Source: Sulfurovum riftiae (GTDB lineage Bacteria; Campylobacterota; Campylobacteria; Campylobacterales; Sulfurovaceae). Taken from it: DNA of 64,000 nt. Shown in pieces: positions 33,331 through 42,866 of the stretch. Every line of letters starts with the position of its first letter. Positions within the stretch are counted from its first letter, which is position 1. The notes below the pieces were generated by a model. That model saw only the letters and a list, made by a program, of their open reading frames with translations, did not search any database and had not been told where the DNA came from. Position numbers and translations under genes: made by a program. Where the stretch lies: assembly GCF_001595645.1 (NCBI RefSeq), contig NZ_LNKT01000012.1, positions 1-64,000 on the forward strand, written 5' to 3'.

Positions 33331-35490
33331 TTAAAAAAGTGTACCGCTGTCTTTTGAAGCAGGAACGACAGGTTCGTTTCTTCTTGGGTGCAGCGGATCG
33401 TCATCGTCCACAGGCCCTTCATTGATCACCTCATCATCGATGTTGATCGTTTCTGCAAAAGGGCTCTCCTCGTCAGGACTGATATCGGACATATCGTCCG
33501 CATACTGCACCTGTGTATCCGTATTCCAGATATCCATTATATCCGAACCACTCTCTTCTTTAGTCTGTACTTTATTTTTATCTTCAGGCAGAGGGGAAGT
33601 CTCCGTATAGAGTTCGCTCCTGCCTTTGTACTCTCCACGATACACCCCTTCAGGAATATCGAACGTACGTTTCAAATCCGGATCGATCTCAAGCAGTTTT
33701 TTGAAGTAGTAGGCAAAAGCCGGTGCCGCCAAAGCACCTCCCGTGGCTTTTTTGCCGATCGGCTTGTTGTCGTCACGTCCGAACCAACTGATCACTTCGA
33801 TCGTAGGCGAATAGCCGCAGAACCAGGCATCCACACCGTTGTTGGTCGTACCGGTCTTGCCTGCAAGCTCCAGTCCTTTGACCTGTGCGTTCTTTCCTGT
33901 ACCCCGTTTGACGACATCCATCAGAATGTCCGTCATCAGGTACGCCTGTTCCGGGGTCGTGAAATTGGCGATCTCTTTGGGACGGGTCTCGTAAATGACC
34001 GCCCCCTCTTTGGAGATCACCTTGCTGATAAGCCTTGGTTCGATCATATGTCCGCCGTTGGCGAACACCGAGAAGATCTGTGCCATCTTCAGGGGTGAAA
34101 GTCCCAGGTTCCCCAGCGCAATGGACATATCTCTTGGAATGTGCGGCACATCGAGGAACGCCAGACGTTTTCTGATGGTACTGACACCCAGTTCGGAGAC
34201 CAGGTTGATGGTCGCAAGGTTCCGTGAGTGTACCAGCGCTTCTCTCAGTGGCATGAAGCCTTTGAAGTCACGTTCATAGTTCTTGGGAGACCATACTTTG
34301 GGTTTTCCATTCTCATAATACTGGAAAGTCCTTGCCAGATCCGTCAGGGGTGTTGCAGGGTTATAGCCCATATCGAGTGCAGTCTGGTAAATAAAAGGCT
34401 TGAAAGCAGAACCCGGCTGCCTGAGTGTCTGCGTCACACGGTTGAATGCCGATTTTTTATAATCCACTCCCCCTACCATGGCCAGAATATCGCCCGTTTT
34501 GCTCTCGACCGCTACGAAGGCTGTGTTGATCGTCGATTTTTCCGGTGTTTCCCTGTACTTCTTTAAGACCTTCTTATAGGCATAATCCACCGCTTCCCTA
34601 GCGATCTTCTGCTGTTTCATATCGATCGTGGTGTAGATCTGATAGCCTGCGACACGAATGTCATCACCGCGTTTTTTGAAACGCCGCATCACTTCATCGA
34701 CCACGTAGGGGGCGATGTTCTGTGTCAAGGAAGTTTTGTATATCTTCGGAGATTCTTTGACCGCCTTGAGGTAATCACTCTCCGTCAGCCATCCCAGGCT
34801 CTTCATACGGTACAGCACATTGTTGGCACGGTTGAGTGCCCGTTTATAGTGCCTGATGGGGTTGTAATAGCTCGGTGCATTGGGCAGGCCAACCAGCAGA
34901 GCTGCCTCTTTGAGTGTCAGCTCCTCCAGCTCTTTGTGAAAGTAGCCGTTGGCTGCCGTCTTGACCCCGAAGTAGTTGTTCCCATAGGAGATCTCGTTCA
35001 GGTAACGCTCGATGATCTGCTCTTTGGTCAGTTCATGCTCGATCTTCAATGCAAGGATCGCCTCTTTGATCTTACGTGCCAGCTTCTTCTCGTTGCTGAG
35101 GATCTTGTTCTTGATAAGCTGCTGCGTAAGGGTACTTCCACCCTCTACGAACTTTCCGGCCTGAATGTCTTTAATGATCGCCCTGATGATCGCATCCGGG
35201 TTGACCCCGTTATGTTCGAAGAACTTCGTATCCTCCATGGCGATGAGACCTTCGACCAGATAGCTCGGAAGCTCGTCGTACCGTGCATAAAGCCGGTGCT
35301 GCTTTTTAAAGACATAGGCCAGTTTCTCACCGTTGCGGTCAAAAATGACGGAAGAGATCTCGGGCTGGTAGTTGATGAGTTTGTCCGCATCCAGAGAGAT
35401 CTCTTCATAGGCATAGATAAATGCTGCCGTCAATGCGGCAAAAAAGATGATCATCAAAATGATGGAGCCTTTGATCAAACTGCTGAACAC
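33331..35490 (-). CDS. pbpA: Penicillin-binding protein 1A, bifunctional peptidoglycan synthase
   Basis: The 719-residue class A PBP has an N-terminal membrane anchor (about residues 7-28), a GT51 glycosyltransferase domain (AMEDTKFFEHNGVNPDAI; EGGSTLTQQLIKNKIL; KILELKIE-like region; ERYLNEISYGNNYFGVKTAA in parts) and a transpeptidase domain with SAFK (active serine, about residue 374), SRN and KTGTTNNGVDAWF. The C-terminal 80 residues are acidic, of low complexity and probably unstructured. It polymerises and cross-links side-wall peptidoglycan. It is followed 8 bp later by the CPA1 antiporter gene. Confidence 0.95.
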   Translation of the reverse strand: MFSSLIKGSIILMIIFFAALTAAFIYAYEEISLDADKLINYQPEISSVIFDRNGEKLAYVFKKQHRLYARYDELPSYLVEGLIAMEDTKFFEHNGVNPDAIIRAIIKDIQAGKFVEGGSTLTQQLIKNKILSNEKKLARKIKEAILALKIEHELTKEQIIERYLNEISYGNNYFGVKTAANGYFHKELEELTLKEAALLVGLPNAPSYYNPIRHYKRALNRANNVLYRMKSLGWLTESDYLKAVKESPKIYKTSLTQNIAPYVVDEVMRRFKKRGDDIRVAGYQIYTTIDMKQQKIAREAVDYAYKKVLKKYRETPEKSTINTAFVAVESKTGDILAMVGGVDYKKSAFNRVTQTLRQPGSAFKPFIYQTALDMGYNPATPLTDLARTFQYYENGKPKVWSPKNYERDFKGFMPLREALVHSRNLATINLVSELGVSTIRKRLAFLDVPHIPRDMSIALGNLGLSPLKMAQIFSVFANGGHMIEPRLISKVISKEGAVIYETRPKEIANFTTPEQAYLMTDILMDVVKRGTGKNAQVKGLELAGKTGTTNNGVDAWFCGYSPTIEVISWFGRDDNKPIGKKATGGALAAPAFAYYFKKLLEIDPDLKRTFDIPEGVYRGEYKGRSELYTETSPLPEDKNKVQTKEESGSDIMDIWNTDTQVQYADDMSDISPDEESPFAETINIDDEVINEGPVDDDDPLHPRRNEPVVPASKDSGTLF

Positions 35491-35524
35491 ACAAACCTTT
35501 TGTAACTATAGTATATTTTTAGGC

Positions 35525-36619
35525 TCATTGTACCGTGTTATGCCTAATGAGCGCTAACACATGACGTAGTTTCTTTCCCGGTATAGAGAGATTCGGGATG
35601 ACCCGCAGGATCGGCTTTGGTACAGTAGGCTGACGGATAGCACCCACCAGATAGCCCTGTGCCATAAGCCCCTTTTGCATAAAGAGTGCAAACTTATTAC
35701 TCTCCATCTCGATAGGCAGGATAAGGCTTTTCATCCTGATACCTGTCACATTCTCTACCAGAGCCTGCTGTTTGGCGATCTTTTTTCTCAACTTTTTTGC
35801 ATTTTTTTGAATATACTCAAAATTGACCAGTGCCAAGGCTGTATCGAACACAGAAGGAGCAGTAGAATAAATAACCGGTTTCGCCCTGTTCTCCAAAAAG
35901 CTTATGATCTCTTTGGATGCCAGAATATAGGCACCGTATGAGCCATATGCTTTGCCCAAAGTACCCATCTTGATATGTCTTGGACGTACAGGGATCTTAT
36001 AGTACTCAAAGATACCCAGAAGTGTTTTACCCAATACACCGGCAGAGTGTGCTTCATCGACAATGATCAGCGTATCGAACTCATCAGCCAGTGCGAAGAT
36101 CTCTTTTTTACACAGGTCGCCGGACATGGAGTAGATACCCTCAACGGCAATGATCTGTCTGTTCGCCGGATATGCTTCCAGTTTTGCTCTCAGGTCACCT
36201 GCATCATTATGGGCAAACGTGACCACCCTGTCACCCAAAAGCTGTGAAGCCATGACCCCCGAAGCATGATACTCTTCATCCATGAAAAGCATGTCACCTT
36301 TTCGCACCAGTGATTCAATAAGTGCAAGGTTTGCCAAAAACCCGGAACCTACTACCATACCTTCGGCAAAAGAGTTTGCCTCTGCCAGCTCTTTTTCAAA
36401 AATACGGTGAATAGGATGATAGCCGTTGACAAGCATAGAGGCTTTGGAACTTACCACTGTAAATTCATTGACCAGTTTCACTGCTTTTTTAAACTGTTTT
36501 TTACTGCGTGAAAGCCCAAGATAGTCATTGGATGCCAGATCGTCCAGTGTCACATCATAGACTTTTCTTTCCCTGAAACGTCCGGCTTTTTTCAGTGCAT
36601 TCAACTCATTTTCATACAT
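35525..36619 (-). CDS. bioF: PLP-dependent alpha-oxoamine synthase, BioF-like
   Basis: The start at 36619 (MYENELNALK) gives 364 residues; the open frame further upstream runs into a REP-like pair. Family marks are LASNDYLGLSRS, GYHPIHRIFEKELA, DEEYHASGVM, VEGIYSMSGD, DEAHSAGVLG and the PLP-lysine motif MGTLGKAYGSYGA. The best match is 8-amino-7-oxononanoate synthase of biotin synthesis. 2-amino-3-ketobutyrate ligase has similar motifs but usually about 395 residues. No other biotin gene is adjacent, so the assignment is probable. Confidence 0.85.
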   Translation of the reverse strand: MYENELNALKKAGRFRERKVYDVTLDDLASNDYLGLSRSKKQFKKAVKLVNEFTVVSSKASMLVNGYHPIHRIFEKELAEANSFAEGMVVGSGFLANLALIESLVRKGDMLFMDEEYHASGVMASQLLGDRVVTFAHNDAGDLRAKLEAYPANRQIIAVEGIYSMSGDLCKKEIFALADEFDTLIIVDEAHSAGVLGKTLLGIFEYYKIPVRPRHIKMGTLGKAYGSYGAYILASKEIISFLENRAKPVIYSTAPSVFDTALALVNFEYIQKNAKKLRKKIAKQQALVENVTGIRMKSLILPIEMESNKFALFMQKGLMAQGYLVGAIRQPTVPKPILRVIPNLSIPGKKLRHVLALIRHNTVQ

Positions 36620-36650
36620 ATGATGGTTCCTTTTTTGTATTGTGAAATAC

Positions 36651-36719
36651 GTCGGGCCTTTCGGCATGCATTTTACTTTTATGCATATACTCTTACACGC
36701 TGGGCAATGCCCACCCTAC
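36651..36719. repeat. REP-like pair (GGGC stems), copy 8
   Basis: The 69-bp stretch starts GTCGGGCCTTTCGGC and ends TGGGCAATGCCCACCCTAC. The second hairpin is perfect (TGGGC/GCCCA); the first is degenerate. It lies between maf and bioF-like. Confidence 0.55.
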
Positions 36720-36767
36720 AATAAATAAAAGCTCTTCAGCAGAAAAAACACCTGTATTATTCATTAT

Positions 36768-37325
36768 TTATAACCAGGGCAGCAGCACTTCGACCTGCAA
36801 ACCCATTGCTGTACTTTCATACCCTTCAACGGATCTGATGTATTTTTTGCAAAAGCCTTCCACCATACATCCTCCCGCTTTTCCTCTCCAGAGGCCGCTC
36901 TCAAGATAGGCTTCGAGATCCTTTTCATCAAAAGGGGCGAAATGGTAGTGCGTGGCAGAGGTATCGACCAGCAGAAGCTCTTTGGTACGGTAATGCAGTG
37001 AGGAAACGATGGAGATGGTCGAGCCGCTCTGTATGTTCAAGATACGTCTTGCATCCTCCACATCTTTGGCTTTGCGCAGAATGGAACCATCCGCAGCCAT
37101 AACGACCGAATCGGCACAGAGTAGCGGCATCTCAAGCCCAAACGCCTTTAGCGCTGCTTCCATCTTGCCTTTGCTCGCCATATAGACGAAATCTTTGGCA
37201 ACAGTCGTTGTGATCTGCTCTTCATCATACTCGGGTGCTTCCTGTATGAACTCTATGCCGAATTTACGCAGCAGGAGGGCACGGCTTTCTGAATTTGAGC
37301 AGAGACGGATTATAGTTGCTTTCAA
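36768..37325 (-). CDS. maf: Maf-family nucleoside triphosphate pyrophosphatase
   Basis: Maf proteins hydrolyse non-canonical or modified nucleoside triphosphates to monophosphates and were first linked to septum control. The 185-residue protein shows the N-terminal phosphate-binding segment IRLCSNSESRALLLRKFG (usual SxSPRR is here SNSESR), the YMASKGKMEAAL helix, the conserved LLCADSVVMAADG and the late TAMGLQVE segment, here STAMGLQVEVLLPWL. Several family residues are changed, so the enzyme class is secure but substrate preference is not. Confidence 0.88.
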   Translation of the reverse strand: MKATIIRLCSNSESRALLLRKFGIEFIQEAPEYDEEQITTTVAKDFVYMASKGKMEAALKAFGLEMPLLCADSVVMAADGSILRKAKDVEDARRILNIQSGSTISIVSSLHYRTKELLLVDTSATHYHFAPFDEKDLEAYLESGLWRGKAGGCMVEGFCKKYIRSVEGYESTAMGLQVEVLLPWL

Positions 37326-37374
37326 AATATTCCTTTTTTATTGCTTCTATTTACACTATTCAAACCTGTTTCCC

Positions 37375-37440
37375 GTAGGGTCGGTTCACAGACCACTATC
37401 AAGGATACATTTTAAACAATGGTCGGTAAACCGACCCTAC
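37375..37440. repeat. REP-like inverted pair, copy 9
   Basis: GTAGGGTCGGTTCACAGACC and GGTCGGTAAACCGACCCTAC face each other across 26 bp, 66 bp in all. The minus-strand GTAG foot provides the TAG stop (37437-37439) of the CopD-like gene. Confidence 0.8.
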
Positions 37441-37970
37441 AGACCCCTCAGTGTAATACCCAACCAGAGTGCCAGTATGCCCAATGCTATGTTGACGGGA
37501 AGCAGAAATCTCGGGATGAGTGCTACAGCCTCTTTTGCTCCGGCAAGATCACCTGCATCAAAAAGCTTTTGTGCTTTTCTGCGCTTGAAATACATCCAGG
37601 TGAAATTGGCAGCCATGACCATCCAGATCACCTCTTTGACATGCACGATCTGATAGATCGCATAGGCGGTCTCATTGATGATATTGCCGCCCTCATCCAC
37701 CGCAGCGATACGGAAACCAAGCCCTACTGCCATCAGTACCGCCGTAAGGATCAGCAGCAGAATGAAAGGCATGACGAAATGAAAGAACTTCCCTGTGATC
37801 GCCAATGTACGGCCCAGTCTTATTTTGGGATCTTCTATAGCCTGCAGGCTGGGATGCACTGCAAAACGGATGGCCATCATCCCCCCTACCCAGACAAAGG
37901 CTGAGAGCACATGCAGAAAGACGATCTCATGGGCGTAGGTCCCGAAGAACCCTACCAGTGTACTCTTCAT
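37437..37970 (-). CDS. CopD-like integral membrane protein
   Basis: The start at 37970 (MKSTLVGFFG) gives 177 residues and lies 2 bp from the alaS stop codon. The protein has four hydrophobic helices with conserved histidines (HEIVFLHVLSAFVWVGGM; FFHFVMPFILLL; YQIVHVKEVIWMVM), a pattern shared with CopD and related heme- or copper-handling membrane proteins. The actual ligand is unknown. Tight spacing suggests cotranscription with alaS. Its stop codon belongs to a REP-like element. Confidence 0.78.
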   Translation of the reverse strand: MKSTLVGFFGTYAHEIVFLHVLSAFVWVGGMMAIRFAVHPSLQAIEDPKIRLGRTLAITGKFFHFVMPFILLLILTAVLMAVGLGFRIAAVDEGGNIINETAYAIYQIVHVKEVIWMVMAANFTWMYFKRRKAQKLFDAGDLAGAKEAVALIPRFLLPVNIALGILALWLGITLRGL

Positions 37971-37971
37971 T

Positions 37972-40581
37972 TTAGTTACCGCCCTCGAGCAGCTCTGCAA
38001 GATAGGTCTTTGCCTCTTCGAGCGCTGTCGTTATCTGTGAAGGGTCCTTCCCTCCAGCCTGCGCAAAGTCGGGACGTCCTCCTCCGCCACCACCTACGAT
38101 AGGGGCAATGGCCTTGATCCAGTCGCCTGCTTTGACAGGTGTGTTCTTCGAACCTGCAGCCAGAAGTACCTTATCTCCCTTTTTCTGGAAAAGCATGACA
38201 GCCACATTCTCGTATTTGTTCTTGATGTCATCGATCATCGATTTGATATCTCCGGCCTCCACCTCTTCAACAATGACATTCACACCATTGACATCCACAG
38301 CACTCAACTCTTTCTGTGTCGCGCTCATCGCTGAAGCCAACTCACCTTTAAGCGTTTTCACCTGCTCTTTAAGCTTGGCGATACCCGCAAGCGGATTCTG
38401 GTTCTTGAGTTCACTTTTGATCTCGTTCATCTCATTTCTAAGATGCTTGACCGCTTCGATGGCTGCATTGCCGCAGATCGCTTCGATACGTCTGACCCCT
38501 GCACTCACACCGCTCTCTTTGGTGATCATAAAAAGCCCTATCTGAGAAGTGTTATCCACGTGCGTACCACCGCAGAGTTCGATGGAGGCATCACCCATAC
38601 TGACCACACGCACCTCATCGCCATACTTTTCACCAAAGAGTGCCACAGCACCTGAATGCTTCGCTTCATCCACACTCATAACCTCCGTTTTTCTCGGGAT
38701 CGCACGGCTGACCTTGTCATTGACCCACTCTTCGACCTTCTGTATCTCCTCAGCTGTCATCGCTTTTGGATGGGAGAAGTCAAAACGCAGTCTTCTGTCA
38801 TCGTTGAGTGAACCCGCCTGGGCAATATGGTCACCAAGGATGGCTCTAAGCCCTGCATGAAGCAGGTGTGTCGCAGAGTGATGTTTCTCGATCTCGGCAC
38901 GTCTGCTGTCGACAATAGCCGTTACCTCATCGCCTACAGAGAGCTTCCCCTCCACTTCGGAAAGATTCAGGTCGAGGAACTTTTTCGTATCCAATACTCT
39001 GGCTTCGACAGGCTCAGCCACCGTACTTCGACTTTGTTCAGCAACCGGTTCCTGAGCCTGTCGAAGGACACCTCTGTCACCGACTTGGCCACCTGACTCG
39101 GCATAGAACGGTGTCTTCTCAAGCAGTACCCAGCCTTTCCCGTCGATACTGTCTGTCTTTTTGAAATGTTCATCGAGAAGGGCAAGCACTTTCGTCTCTG
39201 TCTCTGTGCTCTCGTACCCCACAAAGATATTGTGGTCGAACTGTTCTTTGAGCAGTTTGAAATCACCGGTAGTGGCAGCATCTCCTGTACCTTTCCAGTT
39301 CGCTTTGGACTGGGCTTTCTGTGCTTCCATCTTGGCATTGAACGTATCGATGTCGAGTCTGATGTTCTTTTCTCTGAGCATGTCTTCCGTCAGGTCGAGC
39401 GGGAAGCCGTAGGTATCGTAAAGTTTGAACGCCACCTCTCCGTCAAAGACATCTTGCGTATTCTTCAGCTCTTCATTGAAGAGTTTGATACCCGCTTCGA
39501 TGGTATCGAAGAAGCGCTCCTCTTCCATTTTCATTGCCGTTTTGATCGCTTCGGAACGGTTGACAAGATAGTCGTATTGAGCTCCCATCAGTTCCACCAG
39601 TGTATCTACCAGTTTGTACATGAACGGCTCACGCAGTCCCAGCAGATATCCATGACGGATCGCCCTGCGCATGATACGTCTCAGGACATACCCGCGTCCC
39701 TCTTTGTCGAAGTTGACCCCCTGTGCCAGAAGGAAAGAGACGGAACGCAGATGGTCTGCAATGACACGGTAGGAAGCGGAATTTGCTGCATTGAAATCAT
39801 ACGGCTTGCCTACCAGCTCACCGATCTTCTCCAGAAACGGCATGAAGAGTGAAGAGTGGTAGTTGTTGAGCACACCCTCTTTGATGGCCACGACCCTCTC
39901 AAGTCCCATACCTGTATCGATGCTCGGTTTTGGCAACGGATTGAGCGTACCGCTCTCATCTCTTTCATACTGCATGAAGACAAGGTTCCATATTTCGAGA
40001 AAGCGGTCACCCTCTCCACCCATGACATCCTCTTCGGAGTTGAAGTTCTCTTCTCCCTGATCGTAGAAGATCTCGGAACACGGACCGCAGGGACCGGTAT
40101 CACCCATCTGCCAGAAGTTATCTTTGTCTCCGAAACGCATAATGCGGTCTTCGGCAATGTACTTCTTCCAGATGTCATGTGCCTCATCATCACTGTCATG
40201 GACAGTCACCCAGAGTTTCTCTACAGGCAGGTTCAGGTACTTCTCATCGGTAATGAACTCCCAGGCATAGGCGATGGCTTCTTCTTTGAAATAGTCGGCA
40301 AAAGAGAAATTTCCCAGCATCTCGAAGAGTGTATGGTGACGTGCTGTATAGCCTACATTGTCAAGGTCATTGTGCTTTCCCCCTGCTCTCAGACAGGTTT
40401 GCGACGATGTGGCTCTCGGCGGGTTCGGAATAGGTGCTTCCCCCGTAAAGATGTTCTTGAACTGTACCATGCCGGCATTGGTGAACATAAGCGTCGGGTC
40501 ATCCGGCACCAACGGTGAACTCGGTACAAGCGCATGCCCTTTGCTTTGAAAGAAGTCTAAAAATGATTTTCTGATATCCAT
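37972..40581 (-). CDS. alaS: Alanine--tRNA ligase AlaRS with an in-frame repeat insertion
   Basis: The 869-residue enzyme charges and proofreads tRNA(Ala). The catalytic domain begins [24 protein letters not shown] (in parts) and includes [11 protein letters not shown] and [10 protein letters not shown]; the editing domain has [13 protein letters not shown] and the CGGTHVDNT metal site; the C-terminal domain ends with the glycine-rich [17 protein letters not shown]. Residues about 506-527 ([20 protein letters not shown] and following) interrupt the editing domain just after [11 protein letters not shown] and are encoded by a palindromic repeat at 39003-39066. The frame stays open, so the enzyme is probably functional. 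Confidence 0.97.
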   Translation of the reverse strand: MDIRKSFLDFFQSKGHALVPSSPLVPDDPTLMFTNAGMVQFKNIFTGEAPIPNPPRATSSQTCLRAGGKHNDLDNVGYTARHHTLFEMLGNFSFADYFKEEAIAYAWEFITDEKYLNLPVEKLWVTVHDSDDEAHDIWKKYIAEDRIMRFGDKDNFWQMGDTGPCGPCSEIFYDQGEENFNSEEDVMGGEGDRFLEIWNLVFMQYERDESGTLNPLPKPSIDTGMGLERVVAIKEGVLNNYHSSLFMPFLEKIGELVGKPYDFNAANSASYRVIADHLRSVSFLLAQGVNFDKEGRGYVLRRIMRRAIRHGYLLGLREPFMYKLVDTLVELMGAQYDYLVNRSEAIKTAMKMEEERFFDTIEAGIKLFNEELKNTQDVFDGEVAFKLYDTYGFPLDLTEDMLREKNIRLDIDTFNAKMEAQKAQSKANWKGTGDAATTGDFKLLKEQFDHNIFVGYESTETETKVLALLDEHFKKTDSIDGKGWVLLEKTPFYAESGGQVGDRGVLRQAQEPVAEQSRSTVAEPVEARVLDTKKFLDLNLSEVEGKLSVGDEVTAIVDSRRAEIEKHHSATHLLHAGLRAILGDHIAQAGSLNDDRRLRFDFSHPKAMTAEEIQKVEEWVNDKVSRAIPRKTEVMSVDEAKHSGAVALFGEKYGDEVRVVSMGDASIELCGGTHVDNTSQIGLFMITKESGVSAGVRRIEAICGNAAIEAVKHLRNEMNEIKSELKNQNPLAGIAKLKEQVKTLKGELASAMSATQKELSAVDVNGVNVIVEEVEAGDIKSMIDDIKNKYENVAVMLFQKKGDKVLLAAGSKNTPVKAGDWIKAIAPIVGGGGGGRPDFAQAGGKDPSQITTALEEAKTYLAELLEGGN
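39003..39066. repeat. Palindromic repeat inserted in frame inside alaS
   Basis: Three related units: CTTCGACAGGCTCAGCCACC (39003-39022), the direct, diverged CTTCGACTTTGTTCAGCAACC (39026-39046, given as CTTCGACTTTG and TTCAGCAACC) and an inverted unit GGTTCCTGAGCCTGTCGAAG (39047-39066). The outer 15-bp arms pair perfectly. Confidence 0.9.
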
Positions 40582-40721
40582 TAAAAATGATCCTGTATTT
40601 GTATCGTTATAAATTGGAGATATTTTAGCTAAATTGTGGTTATTGGGAGGTAAGAAGGATTCTTAATATAATGTTTTCAGGGGAAATTTGTAACTTTTTG
40701 ATTATGTAGTTTTTGAATGGT

Positions 40722-40744
40722 GTTCCCATGACCGGCATGGGAAC
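40722..40744 (-). repeat. GTTCCCATG / CATGGGAAC hairpin
   Basis: Nine-base arms with a 5-base loop immediately downstream of the lipoprotein gene at 40748. It is related to the palindromes in the glyQ-purE gap and may act as a transcript end. Confidence 0.6.
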
Positions 40745-40747
40745 AGG

Positions 40748-41188
40748 TTAAAACCAGAATTTACAATAGGCATCAACCGGATATGCAAACCAGCCGTCAA
40801 AATCGGTTGTACCACTTGTGAAATCCACACCATTATCACATTCATAAGGGATATCATCTTTTCCGAACCAGTCAATATCTACAATATAGAGTGGTGGAGT
40901 AACACCTGTTACAGGATCTCCAAAACCAAAAAGATCAAAGGTACAGCGGTCACCCAAAGCAAAAGTAAATTCCCCATCCGCATATGTAAAGTCATCGGTT
41001 ATGATCTCACCAAAACTGTCAACACAGGTATAGGGTACACTATCGACTCCGATACCGAATTCATCTACCAGATACAAGGTGACAAGTTCCGGTTCAGGAT
41101 CCACATAGACGACATCCGTACCTCCGCCACAGCCGCTCAAGGCGAAAACTGCTGCTGCAGCTATTACAAAACCTGTAATTTTGTTCAT
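40748..41188 (-). CDS. Small lipoprotein with two short internal repeats, unknown
   Basis: I do not recognise this 146-residue protein. It has a lipoprotein signal (FALSGC, Cys at about residue 20) and a mature part rich in Asp, Gly and aromatic residues. Two similar segments, IGVDSVPYTCVDSFGE...DGEFTFALGDRCTF and DDIPYECDNGVDFTSG...DGWFAYPVDAYCKFWF (each abridged), suggest an internal duplication with four cysteines that could pair. The residues resemble small beta-sandwich, Ig-like carboxypeptidase-regulatory folds. The protein is probably outer-membrane anchored. Confidence 0.78.
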   Translation of the reverse strand: MNKITGFVIAAAAVFALSGCGGGTDVVYVDPEPELVTLYLVDEFGIGVDSVPYTCVDSFGEIITDDFTYADGEFTFALGDRCTFDLFGFGDPVTGVTPPLYIVDIDWFGKDDIPYECDNGVDFTSGTTDFDGWFAYPVDAYCKFWF

Positions 41189-41268
41189 TATCCACTCCTT
41201 TTAATACAATTCATTAACAGCATTATTTCAACAAATTGTGTTGTATTTGTGTCAGGAGTAAAATGAAT

Positions 41269-41661
41269 TTACTGATTCCACTTTCTGATCTTGTTATGGC
41301 AGGAGATACACTGATTCATTACTTTTGTGTAGTTGGTCAAGGCAGAGTGCTTCTTTCCCTCATCCATGCTCAGGTTTACTTTGTTGGCATAACGGAAAAT
41401 ATTCACTGCCTGGCTTTTCGCGAAGGTCGCACTGTAATCCATATCTGATTTTGGGGTTATCTCTATGTTCTTTGAAGCTTTTTTAAGGTTCTCGATACCG
41501 TCATGAACCAACTTCTTGTTGTTGTACAAAATACCCTTTTGTACCTCCGCAAGGGCGTCTGCCATTGTCCGCATATCTTTGATGCGGTCTTCCTGGCTGT
41601 AGGCATAGAGACTTGAAGTCAACGCGGCTAAAGTAATGAATGCAAGCAATGTTCTTTTCAT
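41269..41661 (-). CDS. Cytochrome c'-like (class II) monoheme protein
   Basis: The 130-residue protein has a signal peptide (about 1-20), a body of four amphipathic helices and a single heme-binding CISCHNK close to the C-terminus (about residue 120), the placement that defines class II cytochromes c such as cytochrome c' and c-556. It is periplasmic and could bind NO or carry electrons. It is the last minus-strand gene after the lipoprotein and has no respiratory genes as neighbours, so its partner is unknown. Confidence 0.85.
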   Translation of the reverse strand: MKRTLLAFITLAALTSSLYAYSQEDRIKDMRTMADALAEVQKGILYNNKKLVHDGIENLKKASKNIEITPKSDMDYSATFAKSQAVNIFRYANKVNLSMDEGKKHSALTNYTKVMNQCISCHNKIRKWNQ

Positions 41662-41700
41662 GATTTCTCCTCTTTTATTAGATATATTTAAGACATTATA

Positions 41701-42717
41701 TCAGGTTTTTGCATAGTTTTTTAAAAGATTTGCGATCTGCCTGCTTCCATCTTTTTCGACAATTTCCATCAGTCCTCTGCTTTTGGTTTCAAGGTCTTCA
41801 TCCAGAAGTGCCAGTACCTTTTGTGTGTCGATCGCTTCTTCTCTCATGATCCATGCCAGATCTTGCTCCACAAGGAATAGTGCATTGTAGTACTGGTGGT
41901 CACTTGCCGCGTAGGGGTAAGGGATGAAAAGTGTCGGAAGTGCCGTTGCAGAGAGTTCCCAGAGTGTGGAAGCCCCGGCCCTGGCAATGGCAAGATCCGC
42001 CTCTTTCATGTACTCTGCCAGCTTTGTCGTAAAGCCGAAGACCTCTGCTTCGATCCCTGCCTTTTCATATGCCTGTCGTACCTCATCGATATTCTTCTCT
42101 CCGGCCTGATGGATGATCTTTATGCCTCTCTCTTTGAGTACAGGCGCGATCTCGAGTGCCAGCTTGTTAATGGCTTTTGCTCCCTGGGAGCCTCCAAGGA
42201 AGATAATGGTCTTTACATTTTTTCGTACACGGGCATTGTCAAAGAACACCTCTTTGATCGGATAGGCCTTGGTGGGACTTTCATCGAGGTACGAACTGAT
42301 GAAAGCTGCTGCATACGGTCTGAGCAGTTTGTTGAGAGAACCCAATGCGGCATTCTGTTCATGGATGACCAGTGGTACCCCTGCCGATTTGGCAGCGAAG
42401 GCCGTGGCGGCCGAAGAGAACCCGCCGACGGAGAAGACTACTTTAGCATCATGCTCTTTAAGCAGTTTGCGTGCTTTCATCATGGCATGGAGCATCATCC
42501 AGAGTGACCTGAGTTTTCCCAGTCCTTTCTGGTTGACCACTCCGCGGGTCTCGAAAAAGTAGACTTTGGCAAAATCCTCATCATTCTCGAACCACTGCCT
42601 GTCCTGCCCGGTCATAGAACCGATGTAAATGAGCTCTTCACCTTTGAGCTGCTCTTTGACCGCTTTAATGATGGCAAGGTGTCCGCCTGTACCTCCCCCT
42701 GTCATGACTATACTCAT
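41701..42717 (-). CDS. murG: UDP-N-acetylglucosamine--lipid I transferase MurG
   Basis: MurG adds GlcNAc to lipid I to give lipid II on the cytoplasmic face of the membrane. The 338-residue GT28 protein has GGGTGGHLAIIKAV, VVFSVGGFSSAATAFAA (in parts HEQNAALGSLNKLL follows), GGSQGAKAINKLALE and ARAGASTLWELSATALPTLFIPYPYA in parts. It follows ftsW, with a long hairpin at 42769-42818 between them, the order also seen in the dcw cluster of other bacteria. Confidence 0.96.
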   Translation of the reverse strand: MSIVMTGGGTGGHLAIIKAVKEQLKGEELIYIGSMTGQDRQWFENDEDFAKVYFFETRGVVNQKGLGKLRSLWMMLHAMMKARKLLKEHDAKVVFSVGGFSSAATAFAAKSAGVPLVIHEQNAALGSLNKLLRPYAAAFISSYLDESPTKAYPIKEVFFDNARVRKNVKTIIFLGGSQGAKAINKLALEIAPVLKERGIKIIHQAGEKNIDEVRQAYEKAGIEAEVFGFTTKLAEYMKEADLAIARAGASTLWELSATALPTLFIPYPYAASDHQYYNALFLVEQDLAWIMREEAIDTQKVLALLDEDLETKSRGLMEIVEKDGSRQIANLLKNYAKT

Positions 42718-42768
42718 TTATGCCTCCTTTTGTTTTTATTCTCCGGGGCTTCCGCCGATAAGATTTTA

Positions 42769-42818
42769 GGGCACTTCTAATAACCCTGCATGCCCATAGT
42801 GGGTTATCAGAGGTGCCC
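42769..42818 (-). terminator. Long hairpin between ftsW and murG
   Basis: Two 18-base arms (GGGCACTTCTAATAACCC and GGGTTATCAGAGGTGCCC) pair with two mismatches around a 14-base loop. No U tract follows on the minus strand. It could attenuate murG or be another palindromic repeat family. Confidence 0.5.
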
Positions 42819-42846
42819 TTTATTCATATAGCATCCCTTTTGTGGT

Positions 42847-42866
42847 GGTCGGTAAACCGACCCTAC
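42847..42866. repeat. REP-like single hairpin (GGTCGGT stem), copy 10
   Basis: GGTCGGTAAACCGACCCTAC directly downstream of ftsW; its foot shares one base with the ftsW TAG stop codon (42866-42868). Confidence 0.8.
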
